A stretch of DNA of 64,000 bases from Planctomycetia bacterium (GTDB lineage: Bacteria > Planctomycetota > Phycisphaerae > UBA1845 > UTPLA1), in NCBI GenBank assembly GCA_015075745.1, contig JABTTW010000001.1, forward strand, positions 1,302,001 through 1,366,000, given 5' to 3'. The position numbers and the translations under genes were made by a program. Positions 16,575 through 26,600 of the stretch are shown here, in pieces. The notes beneath the pieces were generated by a model that did no database searches, was not told where the DNA came from, and saw only the letters and a program-made list of their open reading frames with translations. Numbering within the stretch: the first letter of the stretch is position 1; every line of letters begins with the position of its first letter.

Positions 16575-16810
16575 GACGCGTCGTCATCGGACTGGTCGTG
16601 CTGCTACTCGTCGCTCATCAGGACTACTGGGCCTGGGATCGCATTCAACCGCTGGCCTTCGGCATCGTTCCCATCGGGCTGATGTGGCATGTCTGCATTT
16701 CGATCGGGGCGGCGATTGTCTGGGCCCTTGCGGTGACATACTGCTGGCCCGCTGACGTGGACGAGCAGGCCGCGGAGGGGATGCCGCCGACGAGGGATAC
16801 CGGCGGATGA
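16571..16810 (+). CDS. DUF3311 family small membrane protein
   Basis: The protein has 79 residues with two hydrophobic helices (~3-17 and ~28-62). HQDYWAWD after the first helix and the following PLAFGIVPIGLMWHV are typical of DUF3311 proteins. These are usually encoded just upstream of sodium:solute symporters, as here, and are thought to be accessory subunits. It overlaps the preceding and following genes by four bases each (ATGA). Confidence 0.85.
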   Translation: MRRVVIGLVVLLLVAHQDYWAWDRIQPLAFGIVPIGLMWHVCISIGAAIVWALAVTYCWPADVDEQAAEGMPPTRDTGG

Positions 16811-18513
16811 TTCTCGCTGCGCTGAACAACGGGCAAGTTGTGGTCGCCGTGATCGTTGCGTACCTCGCGCTGCTGCTGGGCCTCGGGGTTGTCAGCAATC
16901 GGTTTTTCAGGGGGACGGCCGCCGATTATTTTCTCGCGTCGCGCGGGATCGGGTCGTTTCTGCTGCTGATGTCGCTTTTCGGCACGACGATGACGGCGTT
17001 TGCCCTTGTGGGTTCCACCGGGCAGGCATTCAAGGACGGCATCGGGGTTTACGGGCTGATGGCTTCGTCGTCGGGGATTGTCCACTCGATGTGCTTTTTT
17101 CTGGTGGGGATCAGGCTTTGGTCGTTCGGCAAGCGATTCGGCTACACCACGCAGATCCAGTTTTTCCGCGATCGATTTGAGTCCGACAAGCTGGGGCTGG
17201 TGCTGTTTCCGATTCTCGTCGGGTTGATCGTGCCGTATCTGCTCATCGGTGTGATCGGGGCCGGGGCGACGATAGAACGGGTGACGGAGGGGGCGTTTCC
17301 GACGGTGTTCCCCGCCCACGGCGTCGGCGCGGCGGCGGTGCAGGCGGGAGCGATTCCGTTCTGGATCGGCGCGGGCGTTGTTTGCTGCGTGGTGCTGATC
17401 TATGTGTTCTTCGGCGGCGTGCGCGGCACGGCCTGGGCGAACACTTTTCAGACGCTCGTTTTCATCATTCTCGGTCTGGTGTGCTTTCTGGCGGTGGCCG
17501 ATCGCTTTGGCGGGATGCGCAGTGCCACCGCGATGGTGGCCGAGCGGAATCCGGAGAAGCTCAGCCGGACGGTCGCGGAGGATGGGCCGCAGGTGCGCTA
17601 TCGCGTGGACAAGGCGCTGTTTGAGAAAAAGCTTGCCGCGTGGGAGGCCGTGCCGGAGTTTGAGCGCGGCGCCAAGCCCATACCGCCCAAGTCGCCCGTC
17701 ACGATGAGCCGGGTCTATTTCCTTTCGTATCTGCTGATCCCGCTTTCCATTGGGATGTTCCCGCACATTTTTCAGCATTGGCTGACGGCGAAGTCCGCGA
17801 AGTCTTTTCGGCTGGCGGTGGTGGCGCACCCGATATTGATTTTGCTGGTGTGGCTGCCGTGCATTCTGATGGGGGTGTGGGCGACGTCGGCGATGATCGA
17901 CGGTCAGCCGGCGATTCCCTACGGGTTTGCCAATCCGAACGCCGTGCTGGGGAAGCTGGTGGCCGATCTGCATAGTAATCTGTTACCGGGTTTGCTGACG
18001 GCGGGGATTCTGGCGGCGATCATGTCATCGCTGGATTCGCAGTTTCTCTGTCTGGGGAGCATCTTCACCAATGACATCGTTGCGCACTACATCGGCCGCG
18101 ACCGGTTGACGGATCGCCAGCGCGTTATCACGGGGCGCATCTTTGTGGTGATCGTCGTGGTGGTGAGCTATCTATTGGCGCTGACGCGGCCCGGCGGCGT
18201 GTTTACGCTGGGCATCTGGTGCTTCGCGGGCTTTGCGGGGTTGTTCCCGCTGGTGATTGCGGCGCTGTATTGGCGGCGGGTGACGAAGGCGGGGGCTTAT
18301 GCCGCCATCCTGACGACGGGGGCAACGTGGTTTGGGTTGTTTCGCGCATCGGGCTGGGCGGGCGATGACGACTACATGTACATGGGGGTCCCTCCGGTGG
18401 CGATCGTCGTCGGCGCATCGGCGCTGGCGCTGGTGGTTGTGTCGGTTTTGACGAGAGCGCCGACGGCGGCGACGATTGAACGATTCTTCGGAAGGACGGC
18501 AGATGCTCGCTGA
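16807..18513 (+). CDS. Sodium:solute symporter (SSS family)
   Basis: The protein has 568 residues and about 13 membrane helices. It opens with the SSS-type first helices, DYFLASRGIGSF and the GTTMTAFALVG segment, and later has the FQHWLTAKSAKSF region and MSSLDSQFLCLGSIFTNDI. The family imports small organic acids, sugars or amino acids with sodium. The substrate cannot be read from the sequence. The pair with DUF3311 is conserved in many bacteria. Here it lies inside an operon with chorismate-related enzymes, so an aromatic or carboxylate substrate or precursor is a reasonable guess. The last 11 bases overlap the thioesterase gene. Confidence 0.92.
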   Translation: MILAALNNGQVVVAVIVAYLALLLGLGVVSNRFFRGTAADYFLASRGIGSFLLLMSLFGTTMTAFALVGSTGQAFKDGIGVYGLMASSSGIVHSMCFFLVGIRLWSFGKRFGYTTQIQFFRDRFESDKLGLVLFPILVGLIVPYLLIGVIGAGATIERVTEGAFPTVFPAHGVGAAAVQAGAIPFWIGAGVVCCVVLIYVFFGGVRGTAWANTFQTLVFIILGLVCFLAVADRFGGMRSATAMVAERNPEKLSRTVAEDGPQVRYRVDKALFEKKLAAWEAVPEFERGAKPIPPKSPVTMSRVYFLSYLLIPLSIGMFPHIFQHWLTAKSAKSFRLAVVAHPILILLVWLPCILMGVWATSAMIDGQPAIPYGFANPNAVLGKLVADLHSNLLPGLLTAGILAAIMSSLDSQFLCLGSIFTNDIVAHYIGRDRLTDRQRVITGRIFVVIVVVVSYLLALTRPGGVFTLGIWCFAGFAGLFPLVIAALYWRRVTKAGAYAAILTTGATWFGLFRASGWAGDDDYMYMGVPPVAIVVGASALALVVVSVLTRAPTAATIERFFGRTADAR

Positions 18514-18922
18514 GTTCAAGATGACGCGCCGGGTACAGTTTGTGGACACCGACACCGCCGGCGTCATGCATTTTTCGAATTACCTCCGCTGGATGGAGGA
18601 GATCGAGCACGCCTGGTTCCGGTCGCTGGGGATGAGCGTGATCCAGCCGCACGCCGTGGGGACGGTGAGCTGGCCGCGCATCATGGTGAGCTGCGAGTAT
18701 TTCGCCCCTGCGCGATTCGAGGACGTGCTGGAGCTTCATCTCGAATTGATGTCGCTGAGCCACAAGTCGATAACCTATGAAGTCACCTTTTACAAAGATG
18801 GGATCAAGGCGGCCCGCGGCCGCATGAAGGCGGTCTGCTGTCGAACATTCGAGGGTGGACGATTTGAGTCCATCACCATTCCCGCGGACATTCGCGAACG
18901 GATGCTTAAGAGCCCGCAGTGA
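18503..18922 (+). CDS. Acyl-CoA thioesterase, 4-hydroxybenzoyl-CoA thioesterase type hotdog fold
   Basis: The protein has 139 residues. ATG at 18503 follows GGAAGGAC inside the symporter gene. The active-site segment FVDTDTAGVMHFSNYLRWME contains the conserved Asp17 and the HxxxY pattern of 4HBT/YbgC hotdog thioesterases. The family hydrolyses acyl- or aroyl-CoA (or ACP) thioesters in the cytoplasm. Beside a chorismate-lyase-like protein and a halogenase-like flavoenzyme, an aroyl or polyene-type thioester is a plausible substrate. No ketosynthase or acyl carrier protein is encoded here. Confidence 0.88.
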   Translation: MLAEFKMTRRVQFVDTDTAGVMHFSNYLRWMEEIEHAWFRSLGMSVIQPHAVGTVSWPRIMVSCEYFAPARFEDVLELHLELMSLSHKSITYEVTFYKDGIKAARGRMKAVCCRTFEGGRFESITIPADIRERMLKSPQ

Positions 18923-18964
18923 GCCTCGTTCGGGCCGAGTCGGGCGGATAACTGGAGACAAATC

Positions 18965-19429
18965 ATGAAACAAATGCTGCCTTACCTTTTCATTCTGATG
19001 GCCATCGTTTCTTGGGGGGCTTATGTCCCGACGATTCATCACGGCCAGCTTGGCTTTGGCGAGCCGAAGGGACCGCTTCGCGCGTTTCTGTTCGTCGGTC
19101 TGGCCTACTGCCTCGTCGCGGTGCTGATCCCCGGCCTTTTCATCATGGGCGGGGCGGAGCCAGCGAGCTTCCCGATGAAAGGGATGTCGCTATCCACGCT
19201 GGCCGGTGTCTTTGGAGCGCTCGGGGCCCTGGGCGTGATCTTCGCGCTGAAGACCGGCGGGAAGCCGATCTACGTGGCGCCGCTGGTGTTCGCCGGCGCG
19301 CCGATCATGAACGTGATCGTTACGATGTTCTGGGACAAGCCGGCGAAGTCGCCGTCGATGCCGTTTTATTTCGGCATCGTCCTGGCCGCGGTCGGTGCGG
19401 CCCTGGTCCTGCGATATAAGCCTGCATGA
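18965..19429 (+). CDS. Small multi-helix membrane protein (half-size EamA/DMT-like)
   Basis: The protein has 154 residues and five predicted membrane helices. ATG at 18965 follows AACTGGAGACAAATC. The pattern WGAYVPTIHHGQ, then repeated GALGALGVIFAL and PFYFGIVLAAVGAALVLRY, resembles one half of a DMT-family transporter. It could dimerise to form a carrier. It overlaps the following gene by four bases (ATGA), so it is part of the same operon. The substrate is unknown. Confidence 0.75.
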   Translation: MKQMLPYLFILMAIVSWGAYVPTIHHGQLGFGEPKGPLRAFLFVGLAYCLVAVLIPGLFIMGGAEPASFPMKGMSLSTLAGVFGALGALGVIFALKTGGKPIYVAPLVFAGAPIMNVIVTMFWDKPAKSPSMPFYFGIVLAAVGAALVLRYKPA

Positions 19430-20565
19430 TGACGGCGGTACCATTTCAATTTGTAGGGATTTGGCTCGGCCTGTGCGTCGGGTTTGCGCCGCCGTCGACG
19501 CAGCCCGCATCGGATTGGCCGATGTTTCGGGGGAATCCGCATCTGACGGGCGTGGCCACGGGTCGGCTGCCCGACAAGCTGGAGGCGCTTTGGCGATTTG
19601 AGGCCGGCGACATCATCGAGTCCACCGCGGCTATCGCCGACGGGGTGGTCTATGTGGGTTGCGACGACGGAAAGCTGTATGCCCTTTCGCTTGCAGACGG
19701 CAAGGCCCGCTGGGAGTTCGATACCAAGATCAGCGTCAAGTCTTCACCGACGGTCCACGACGGGCTGGTCATGTTCGGGGACGGGGACGGCGTGATGCAC
19801 GCCCTGGACGCGCGGGACGGCAAGGAGAAGTGGTCGTTCAAGACGGAGGCGGAGATCATCTCTTCGGTCAACTTCGAGGGCGATCGAATCGTTTTCGGGT
19901 CGTACGACGGTTCGCTTTATTGTTTGAATCGGCGCGACGGGAAGCTTCAATGGAGGCACGAGACGCAGGGCCGCGTCCATGGCACGCCGTCGATCGTGGA
20001 CGGGCGTGTGCTGGTCGCCGGTTGCGACGAGCGGCTGCACGTCGTCCGGCTTGAGGACGGAAAGGTCGAACGACAGATCGAGATGGGCGGCGTCTCCGGC
20101 GCGTCGGCGGCGGTGGAGGGCGATCGGGTCTTTGTCGGCACCTTCGGCAACCAGGTCTTCTGTTTCGATTGGCGGACGGGGACGAAGATCTGGGTCTTTG
20201 AGAATCCGGATCGCGAGTTTCCTTTCTACGCATCCGCTGCGATCGGCAGCGGGCTCATCGTCATCGGCGGCCGAGATAAGTCGCTGCACGCGCTGGACCG
20301 GACGACGGGCAAGGAAGCATGGACGTTCAACGCGCAGGCCCGTATAGACTCGTCCGCGGTGATTCTGGGCGACCGAGTTTTTTTCGGATCGGGTGACGGC
20401 AATGTGTATGAAGTTGATCTCGCGACGGGCAAGGAGCGGTGGCGGTTCGACACCGGCGCGGGCGTGGCGTCGTCTCCGGCCATCGGCGAAGGGCGGCTGG
20501 TGATCTCGGCGGATGACGGCGTGGTTTATTGCTTTGGGGCCGGGAAGCGCGATGCTCGTCCCTGA
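19426..20565 (+). CDS. PQQ-like beta-propeller repeat protein, secreted
   Basis: The protein has 379 residues. A short signal peptide (FVGIWLGLCVGFAPPS) precedes MFRGNPHLTGVA, the usual start of planctomycete outer-membrane-assembly-type propellers. At least seven repeats of the form DGVVYVGCDDGKLYALSLADGK (here 4-8 residue variants such as GSYDGSLYCLNRRDGK) form the blades. No PQQ dehydrogenase catalytic residues are evident, so binding or scaffolding is likely. It is the last gene of the eight-gene operon. A second propeller gene is at 27072. Confidence 0.87.
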   Translation: MMTAVPFQFVGIWLGLCVGFAPPSTQPASDWPMFRGNPHLTGVATGRLPDKLEALWRFEAGDIIESTAAIADGVVYVGCDDGKLYALSLADGKARWEFDTKISVKSSPTVHDGLVMFGDGDGVMHALDARDGKEKWSFKTEAEIISSVNFEGDRIVFGSYDGSLYCLNRRDGKLQWRHETQGRVHGTPSIVDGRVLVAGCDERLHVVRLEDGKVERQIEMGGVSGASAAVEGDRVFVGTFGNQVFCFDWRTGTKIWVFENPDREFPFYASAAIGSGLIVIGGRDKSLHALDRTTGKEAWTFNAQARIDSSAVILGDRVFFGSGDGNVYEVDLATGKERWRFDTGAGVASSPAIGEGRLVISADDGVVYCFGAGKRDARP

Positions 20566-20800
20566 GCTTGGTGGGTTTTGCATATTCTGAGAGCAGGCGC
20601 GGAGAAGCGTGCATTTAGCAATCCGTGAAGTCGGTTGCCGGCACTCGTTGAATAGGGCATCGAGGTGGGGATCTGCCGGCTTGGAATTCGTTTTTCCGAG
20701 CCACATAATCCCCCTTGTTCTTGCTGTATTGCTCTCTGACGCGATAGCCGCCGCCGGGTATGGCGGAATCGGCCCAGTGCCATTATTCTGTTTGCATCGG

Positions 20801-20830
20801 TTGACCGGAAAGTTCGGCGAGCCCGACAAT
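20801..20830 (+). promoter_or_regulatory. Candidate promoter of the PEP-CTERM gene
   Basis: TTGACC (20801-20806) and GACAAT (20825-20830) are separated by 18 bases. The start point would fall only about 15 bases before the ATG at 20852, just ahead of the AAAGGAG ribosome-binding site. Confidence 0.3.
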
Positions 20831-20851
20831 AATCTGAAAGGAGACATCTGA

Positions 20852-21505
20852 ATGTCATTCGTATCCAAGATCGCATCGACTCGATTCGTGCAAATCTGTG
20901 CATGCTCGGCCGCCTTGTGTCTGGCGACGGTCGCAAAGGCTGACCTCATCTCGCTGAGCGCCACCCAGAACCCTAATCTGGAGAGCAGCTTCACCTTCGA
21001 CTTCGGCGCGTTCGGCGGTCCGCGATCGGCGTTGATCTCGCAGACAGACTTCGTACTAAACATCGATCCTGCCGCGGCGCCGGGCAGTTCCGCCGCCTTT
21101 GCGTCGTACTTCCAGACGGTCGATTCCATCGGCCTGCCCAATCCGCAGGGCGGCGCGGATTTGCCGACCGGCGTTCTCAATATCTCCATTGAGGAGTCGT
21201 ACGGCGGCACCTTCGACGAGCTGAGCGGCATGGTGACGACGAGCGACCTTTACAAGATCGAGTTCTCCGGCGACCTGTCGGCCCTCGGCATCTTTTCGCC
21301 GGTCTTCCTGCCGGGCGAGTCGGTCGGTCAGGTGGATTTCGACACGCCGAACTCCGGCGCGATCACCCTTAACTGGGACGGCATGGGCAGTATCAGCGGT
21401 ATCGACTTCGCTTATGTTTGTGCCACGAATACGACCTTCACGCCCGAGCCGGCCTCACTGGCCCTGCTGGGCCTGGCGGGTCTGATGCTTCGACGACGTC
21501 GGTAA
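20852..21505 (+). CDS. PEP-CTERM sorting domain protein
   Basis: The protein has 217 residues. ATG at 20852 follows AAAGGAGACATCTG. It has a signal peptide (residues ~1-30, CSAALCLATVAKA), a beta-rich middle without recognised enzyme motifs and a C-terminal TPEPASLALLGLAGLML-RRRR tail. This tail is the PEP-CTERM signal cut by exosortase, which releases or anchors surface proteins and matrix components. No exosortase gene lies in the window. It stands alone between the operon end and the glycosyltransferase gene. A downstream hairpin may terminate it. Confidence 0.88.
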   Translation: MSFVSKIASTRFVQICACSAALCLATVAKADLISLSATQNPNLESSFTFDFGAFGGPRSALISQTDFVLNIDPAAAPGSSAAFASYFQTVDSIGLPNPQGGADLPTGVLNISIEESYGGTFDELSGMVTTSDLYKIEFSGDLSALGIFSPVFLPGESVGQVDFDTPNSGAITLNWDGMGSISGIDFAYVCATNTTFTPEPASLALLGLAGLMLRRRR

Positions 21506-21555
21506 TATCCGCCCGCGGATTTGGCCGCGACGGATTCTTTGAGAATGTGCAAATC

Positions 21556-21594
21556 ATCGGCGTGCGGTCCTTTTCCGAAGGATCGCACGCCGAT
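21556..21594 (+). terminator. Hairpin after the PEP-CTERM gene, possible terminator
   Basis: ATCGGCGTGCG-TCCTT pairs with AAGGA-CGCACGCCGAT across a short TTCCG loop with one mismatch, a 16-pair stem. The following bases (TGTCTTGC) are only weakly T-rich, so termination is likely but not canonical. Confidence 0.6.
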
Positions 21595-21626
21595 TGTCTT
21601 GCGCCTCCTTATAATCAGGCGTCGCC

Positions 21627-22943
21627 ATGAAAATCGCTTATCTCACCGCCGGGGCAGGGGGCATGTACTGCGGGAGCTGTATGCGCGACAACACGCTCGC
21701 CGCCGCGCTGATTCGCCAGAAGCGCGACGTGGTGCTGATCCCCATGTATTCGCCGATCAAGACCGACGAGCCGTCGGTCAGCACCGAACGGGTCTTCTAC
21801 GGTGGGATCAACGTCTTCCTTCAGCAGAAGTCCTCGTTGTTTCGGTTCGGTTCGCGTCTGCTCGATCGCGTTCTCGATGCGCCTGCCGTCTTGCGACTGG
21901 CGATGCGCCGTGCGGGGGCGACGACGCCCGAGGGGCTGGGGCCGCTGACGATTTCCATGCTGCGCGGCGAGGACGGGGCCCAGCGGCGAGAACTGGACAA
22001 GTTGATCGAGGGCCTGGCGGCCTATCGCCCGGACGTCGTGCATCTGCCTGACGCACTCTTTGTAGGCCTTGCCCGACCGCTGCACGAAGCGCTCGGCGCG
22101 GCGATCGTCTGCACGCTGACCGGCGAAGATATTTTTCTCGACGCTCTGCCGGCGGGGCATCGGGCGGAGGCGCACGATCTGATTCGTCAGGCGGCGCCGG
22201 ACGTTCACGGATTCATCGCCGTATCGCGTCACTACGCGAATTACGCGAGCGAGAACTTCGGCGTGCCGGATGATCGGCTACACCATGTCCCGATGGGGAT
22301 TCGCATTGAGCCGCACGAGCGTGGAACGGAATCGGCGGGGGCTCGACCGTTTACGATTGGATACCTGGCGCGAATCTGCCCGGAGAAGGGGCTGCACGTT
22401 TTGTGCGACGCCTTCATCGAGCTGCATCGGCGGGGGCGGCCGTGCCGATTGCGCGTTGCGGGCTACACGCCGGAGTCGAGCAAAGGCTACGTCGCGGAAA
22501 TCGCTGAGAAGCTGGAGAAGGCGGGTGTTCGAGAGTCGGTGGACCTGCTCGGCGAGGTCGATCGCCGGGGGAAACTCGAACTTCTTCGATCCTGTGATGT
22601 TTTTTCCGTGCCGACGGTCTATCGGGAGGCCAAGGGCATTTACGTTCTCGAAGCGATGTCGCAGGGCGTGCCGGTGGTGCAGCCGGCGCATGGATCATTT
22701 CCCGAATTGATCGAGGCGACGGGAGGCGGATTGCTGTTTCCGCCGAACGATGTTTCGGCACTCGCGGATCGCATGATTGAGTTGATGGACCAGCCGGAGC
22801 TGCGAGATCAGCTTGGTTCGCGGGGCCGGCGAGGGGTCGCTGAGCTGTATCATGAGGATCGGATGGCCGAGGGGGCGTGGAACGTATTCGCCAAGGCCGT
22901 CGATTTGCGTCGTTCGCTCGTCGAATCGAGTCAATCCGCGTAG
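21627..22943 (+). CDS. Glycosyltransferase family 4 protein
   Basis: The protein has 438 residues. It is a GT-B fold retaining glycosyltransferase: the N-terminal half begins KIAYLTAGAGGMYCG, the C-terminal half has IGYLARICPEKGLHVL and the catalytic EAKGIYVLEAMSQGVPVV (Glu-x7-Glu). It transfers a sugar from a nucleotide donor to a surface glycan, lipid or protein; the acceptor is not predictable. It is followed after one base by an ABC transporter pair, which suggests a cell-envelope function and shared transcription. Confidence 0.9.
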   Translation: MKIAYLTAGAGGMYCGSCMRDNTLAAALIRQKRDVVLIPMYSPIKTDEPSVSTERVFYGGINVFLQQKSSLFRFGSRLLDRVLDAPAVLRLAMRRAGATTPEGLGPLTISMLRGEDGAQRRELDKLIEGLAAYRPDVVHLPDALFVGLARPLHEALGAAIVCTLTGEDIFLDALPAGHRAEAHDLIRQAAPDVHGFIAVSRHYANYASENFGVPDDRLHHVPMGIRIEPHERGTESAGARPFTIGYLARICPEKGLHVLCDAFIELHRRGRPCRLRVAGYTPESSKGYVAEIAEKLEKAGVRESVDLLGEVDRRGKLELLRSCDVFSVPTVYREAKGIYVLEAMSQGVPVVQPAHGSFPELIEATGGGLLFPPNDVSALADRMIELMDQPELRDQLGSRGRRGVAELYHEDRMAEGAWNVFAKAVDLRRSLVESSQSA

Positions 22944-22953
22944 GATGCAGGCC

Positions 22954-23634
22954 ATGTCACTGGCGCTCGATGCCAAGTCGATCTGCAAGCAGTACCCGAC
23001 GCGATCCGCGCCGGTGATCGTCCTGCGGGATGTGTCGCTGAGCCTGACCGAGGGCGAGGCGGTCGCGATCGTGGGGCCATCGGGCTGCGGTAAGAGCACG
23101 CTGCTCAATATTCTCGGCACGCTGGAGACGCCCACCAGTGGTGAGGTGCAGCTCGACGGCAGGAACCCGTTCAGCCTCGATGAGCCTGCGCTGGCGGCCT
23201 TTCGCAATACGCACGTCGGGTTCGTCTTTCAAGATCACCATCTGCTTCCGCAGTGCAGCGTGATTGAGAATGTGCTGATTCCGACGCTGCCGAATGACGG
23301 CGCCGCCAGGCTTACCACGCGGGCCGCAAGGCTGCTCGATCGCGTGGGCCTCTCGGCACGGCTGGATCATCTGCCCTCGGAGCTGTCCGGCGGCGAGCGA
23401 CAGCGCGTCGCCATTGCCCGGGCGCTAATTAACAGCCCGCGACTTTTGCTGGCGGATGAGCCGACCGGCAACCTCGATCGGTCTTCCGCCGAGACGGTCG
23501 CGTCACTTCTTCTGGAATTGCAGAAGGAGGAAGGTACGACGCTGATCGTGGTCACGCATAGCACGTCGCTGGCGGATCGGATGCAGAGGTGCTTCGAATT
23601 CTCCGACGGTCGTCTTGAATCGCGCGCCGCATGA
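22954..23634 (+). CDS. ABC transporter ATP-binding protein, LolD/MacB type
   Basis: The protein has 226 residues from ATG 22954 (AGGATG six bases upstream); in-frame ATG 22945 would add three residues. Walker A GPSGCGKST, Q-loop VFQDHHLLPQ, signature LSGGERQRVAIARAL and Walker [13 protein letters not shown] are all intact. It pairs with the FtsX-type permease that overlaps its stop by ATGA. LolD/MacB-type ATPases drive lipoprotein release or peptide/antibiotic export by mechanotransmission, not by substrate passage through a channel. Confidence 0.93.
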   Translation: MSLALDAKSICKQYPTRSAPVIVLRDVSLSLTEGEAVAIVGPSGCGKSTLLNILGTLETPTSGEVQLDGRNPFSLDEPALAAFRNTHVGFVFQDHHLLPQCSVIENVLIPTLPNDGAARLTTRAARLLDRVGLSARLDHLPSELSGGERQRVAIARALINSPRLLLADEPTGNLDRSSAETVASLLLELQKEEGTTLIVVTHSTSLADRMQRCFEFSDGRLESRAA

Positions 23635-26600
23635 ACGCCGCCCTTCTCACGCCCAGTACCCTTCGCCGTCGCAGCCTGAGGTTTCATTGGCGCGCAGGCC
23701 TTGCCGTCGTCTTCGGCACGATGGCGGGGGCGGCGGCACTGATCGGCGCGCTCTTTGTCGGTGATTCGATGCGCGCCAGTCTTCGCGAGCAGGCGTTGGC
23801 ACGGCTGGGGCCGGTGGACTACGCGGTGGACGGCGGGCGGTTCTTCGGTGAGGCGCTGGCCGAGAAGTTCGCGGCAGATGGCGATCTGAAACAACTGATC
23901 GAAAGCGCGTGCCCTCTCGTGACGCTGCGGGCGTCGGTGACGAACGCCTCCGGGGACGCGCGGGTGAACGGCATCCAGACGCTGGGGGTTGATGAACGAT
24001 TCTGGCGGATGTTCGGCGACGATGATGCGACGCTGGATGGTCGCGCGGTGATCCTCAATCAGCCGTTGGCCGATTCGCTGGGCGTTCGCGCCGGCGATGA
24101 CGTGCTGCTTCGATTGCCCAAGCCCGGCGCAGCGCCGCTGGAGACGCTGCTGGGCCGCCGCGATGACACGATTGCCTCGCTTCGATTGACGGTTGGGAAA
24201 ATCATTCCCGCGAACGGCGCCGGCGCATTCGCACTTCGACCGCAGCAGGCGATGGCGCGAAATGCCTTTGTTCCGCTGGCGACGATGCAGAGGGCGCTGG
24301 GGCAGGCCGGGCGCGTGAATGCGATGCTCGCCGTCGCGAAGGTCGAGCGGGATCGGCCATCCGATCTGCACGAGACATTTTCAAAGCGTCTCGACGCGGC
24401 GGTGACGCTCGTCGACCTGAATCTTTCCATCCGCGTCAGCGATACGCTCGGGTACGCCGCGGTCGAATCGACGAACCTACTTGTCGAGCCGCAGGCGGAG
24501 GATGCCGCGCTGGCCGCTGCTACTTCGCTGAAACTCGGCGCCGTTCCGGTGCTCACCTATCTGGCTAATTCGATCTCAGTTGCTGATTCGTCCAATCAAT
24601 CGGACTCAACGATCATTCCGTATTCCACCGTGGCCGCGCTCGACCCCGGGAAGATTCCTGCCGGGCAGTTCGTGCTGGCGGACGGCTCAAGCGTGACGCA
24701 GCTCGGCGACGACGAAATTCTGCTCAATGAGTGGGCGGCCAGTGATCTCGGCGTGTCGGTCGGTCAGACGATCTCTCTCAGCTACTTCGTCACGAAGCCC
24801 GGCGGGCGGCTGGAGGAACAGTCGGCGCAATTCAAGTTGACGGGCATTGTGCGCATGACCGGCTGGGCGGGCGACAGCGGCCTGACACCGACCTACGAGG
24901 GCATCACCAACGCAAAACGGCTGAGCGACTGGGATCCGCCGTTTCCGTTTGACATGAAGCGCATCCGCCAGAAGGACGAAGACTATTGGGACAAGCATCA
25001 GGCGCTGCCCAAGGCGTTCGTCTCCCAGGCGGCGGGCCAGAAGCATTGGAACGCCGACGCGCGGTTCGGGTCGTACACGGCGATTCGCGTCTTGTTGCCG
25101 CAGGGGAAGACCGCCGACGAGAGCGCGCGCGAGTTTGAGACGGCGATGCTGTCGCATCTGCGGGCCGAGCAGATGGGGCTGGCGTTCCGGCCGGTCCGCG
25201 AGGAGGCGCTGGCCGCCGGGAGCGGGAGCACCGACTTCGGGCAGCTATTCATCGGCTTCTCGTCCTTTCTCATCATCGCCGCTGCGCTGCTGGTCGCGCT
25301 GATGTTTCGACTGGGCGTGGAACGCCGCGCGGAGGAGGTGGGCCTGCTGCTGGCCATCGGGCTGGGTGTGAAACGCGTGCGCAAGATGCTGATCGTGGAG
25401 GGGACGCTGCTCGTCGTGATGGGTTCGGCGGCCGGGCTGCTGCTGGCGGGCGGGTATGCGTGGCTGATGCTTGCCGGGCTTCGATCGTGGTGGTCGGCGG
25501 CGGTGAATGCACCGTTTCTGCGGCTTGCGGCCAGTCCGACGAGCATGGCCATCGGTCTTGTCGTCAGCATGATGATTGCCCGACTGGCGATCGGCTGGTC
25601 GGTGCGGGTGATGGCCCGTAGTTCGGCAAGGTCGCTGCTTTCGGGCGAAGTGACATCGGGGAGTCACTTGGCTTCGCCGCGCAGGCGGGCGGTGATTCGT
25701 GCCATCTGTCTTCTCTCGCTTATTGGGGCCATCGCCACGGCACTTGCCGCGATATCCGCGGGAGGGGCGGAGCAGGCGATGTCGTTTTTCATCGCCGGGT
25801 TTGCCATGCTCATCGCGCTTTTAACCGCGGTGTGGCTGTGGCTGATCGCCCGACCGGGCGCGACGAAGCCGGCGGCGGTTCGCATGAGTAGGTTCATGCT
25901 CGCGGCGCGCAATGCCCGACGGCAGCCCGCGAGGAGCCTGCTGGCGACGGGCCTGGTCGCGTCGGCGACGTTTGTGATTGTCGCGGTGGGCGCCAGCCGC
26001 CTCAGCCCCGACATGGACATCGACAAGCCCAGCGGCGGGGCGGGCGGATACTCGCTGGTCGCCGAATCGACGGTTCCACTGCCGTACGACATCAATACGG
26101 CAGACGGCCGCGCGTCGCTGGGCATGAGCAGCGAGGCGGCGGCGATCTGCAAGGAAGCGAGCTTCGCCGCCTTCCGCGTGCGGCCCGGCGATGACTCGAG
26201 TTGTCTCAATCTCTACAAGGTCAATCAGCCGCGCATCCTCGGCGCGAGCGAGGAGTTCTTGCAGCGCGGTGCGTTCTCGTTCGCGGCGAGCATGGCCGAG
26301 TCCGACGAGGAGAAGGCAAACCCCTGGCTGCTGCTGAACAAGCGGTTTGAGGACGGGGCGATCCCGGCCATCGGCGATGAGAGCGCGGTGCGGTGGCTGC
26401 TGCATCTCGATATCGGCGGTGACATGGAGATTACCGACGAGCGCGGCCAGTCACAGAGGCTGCGGATCGTTGCGATGCTCGCGGGCAGCGTCTTGCAGAG
26501 CGAACTTATCATCGACGAGGCTGAGTTCAAGAAACTCTTTTCATCGATTGGGGGCTATTCGGCGTTTCTCATTGCGACGAATGACGACGCGAAGTTGACG

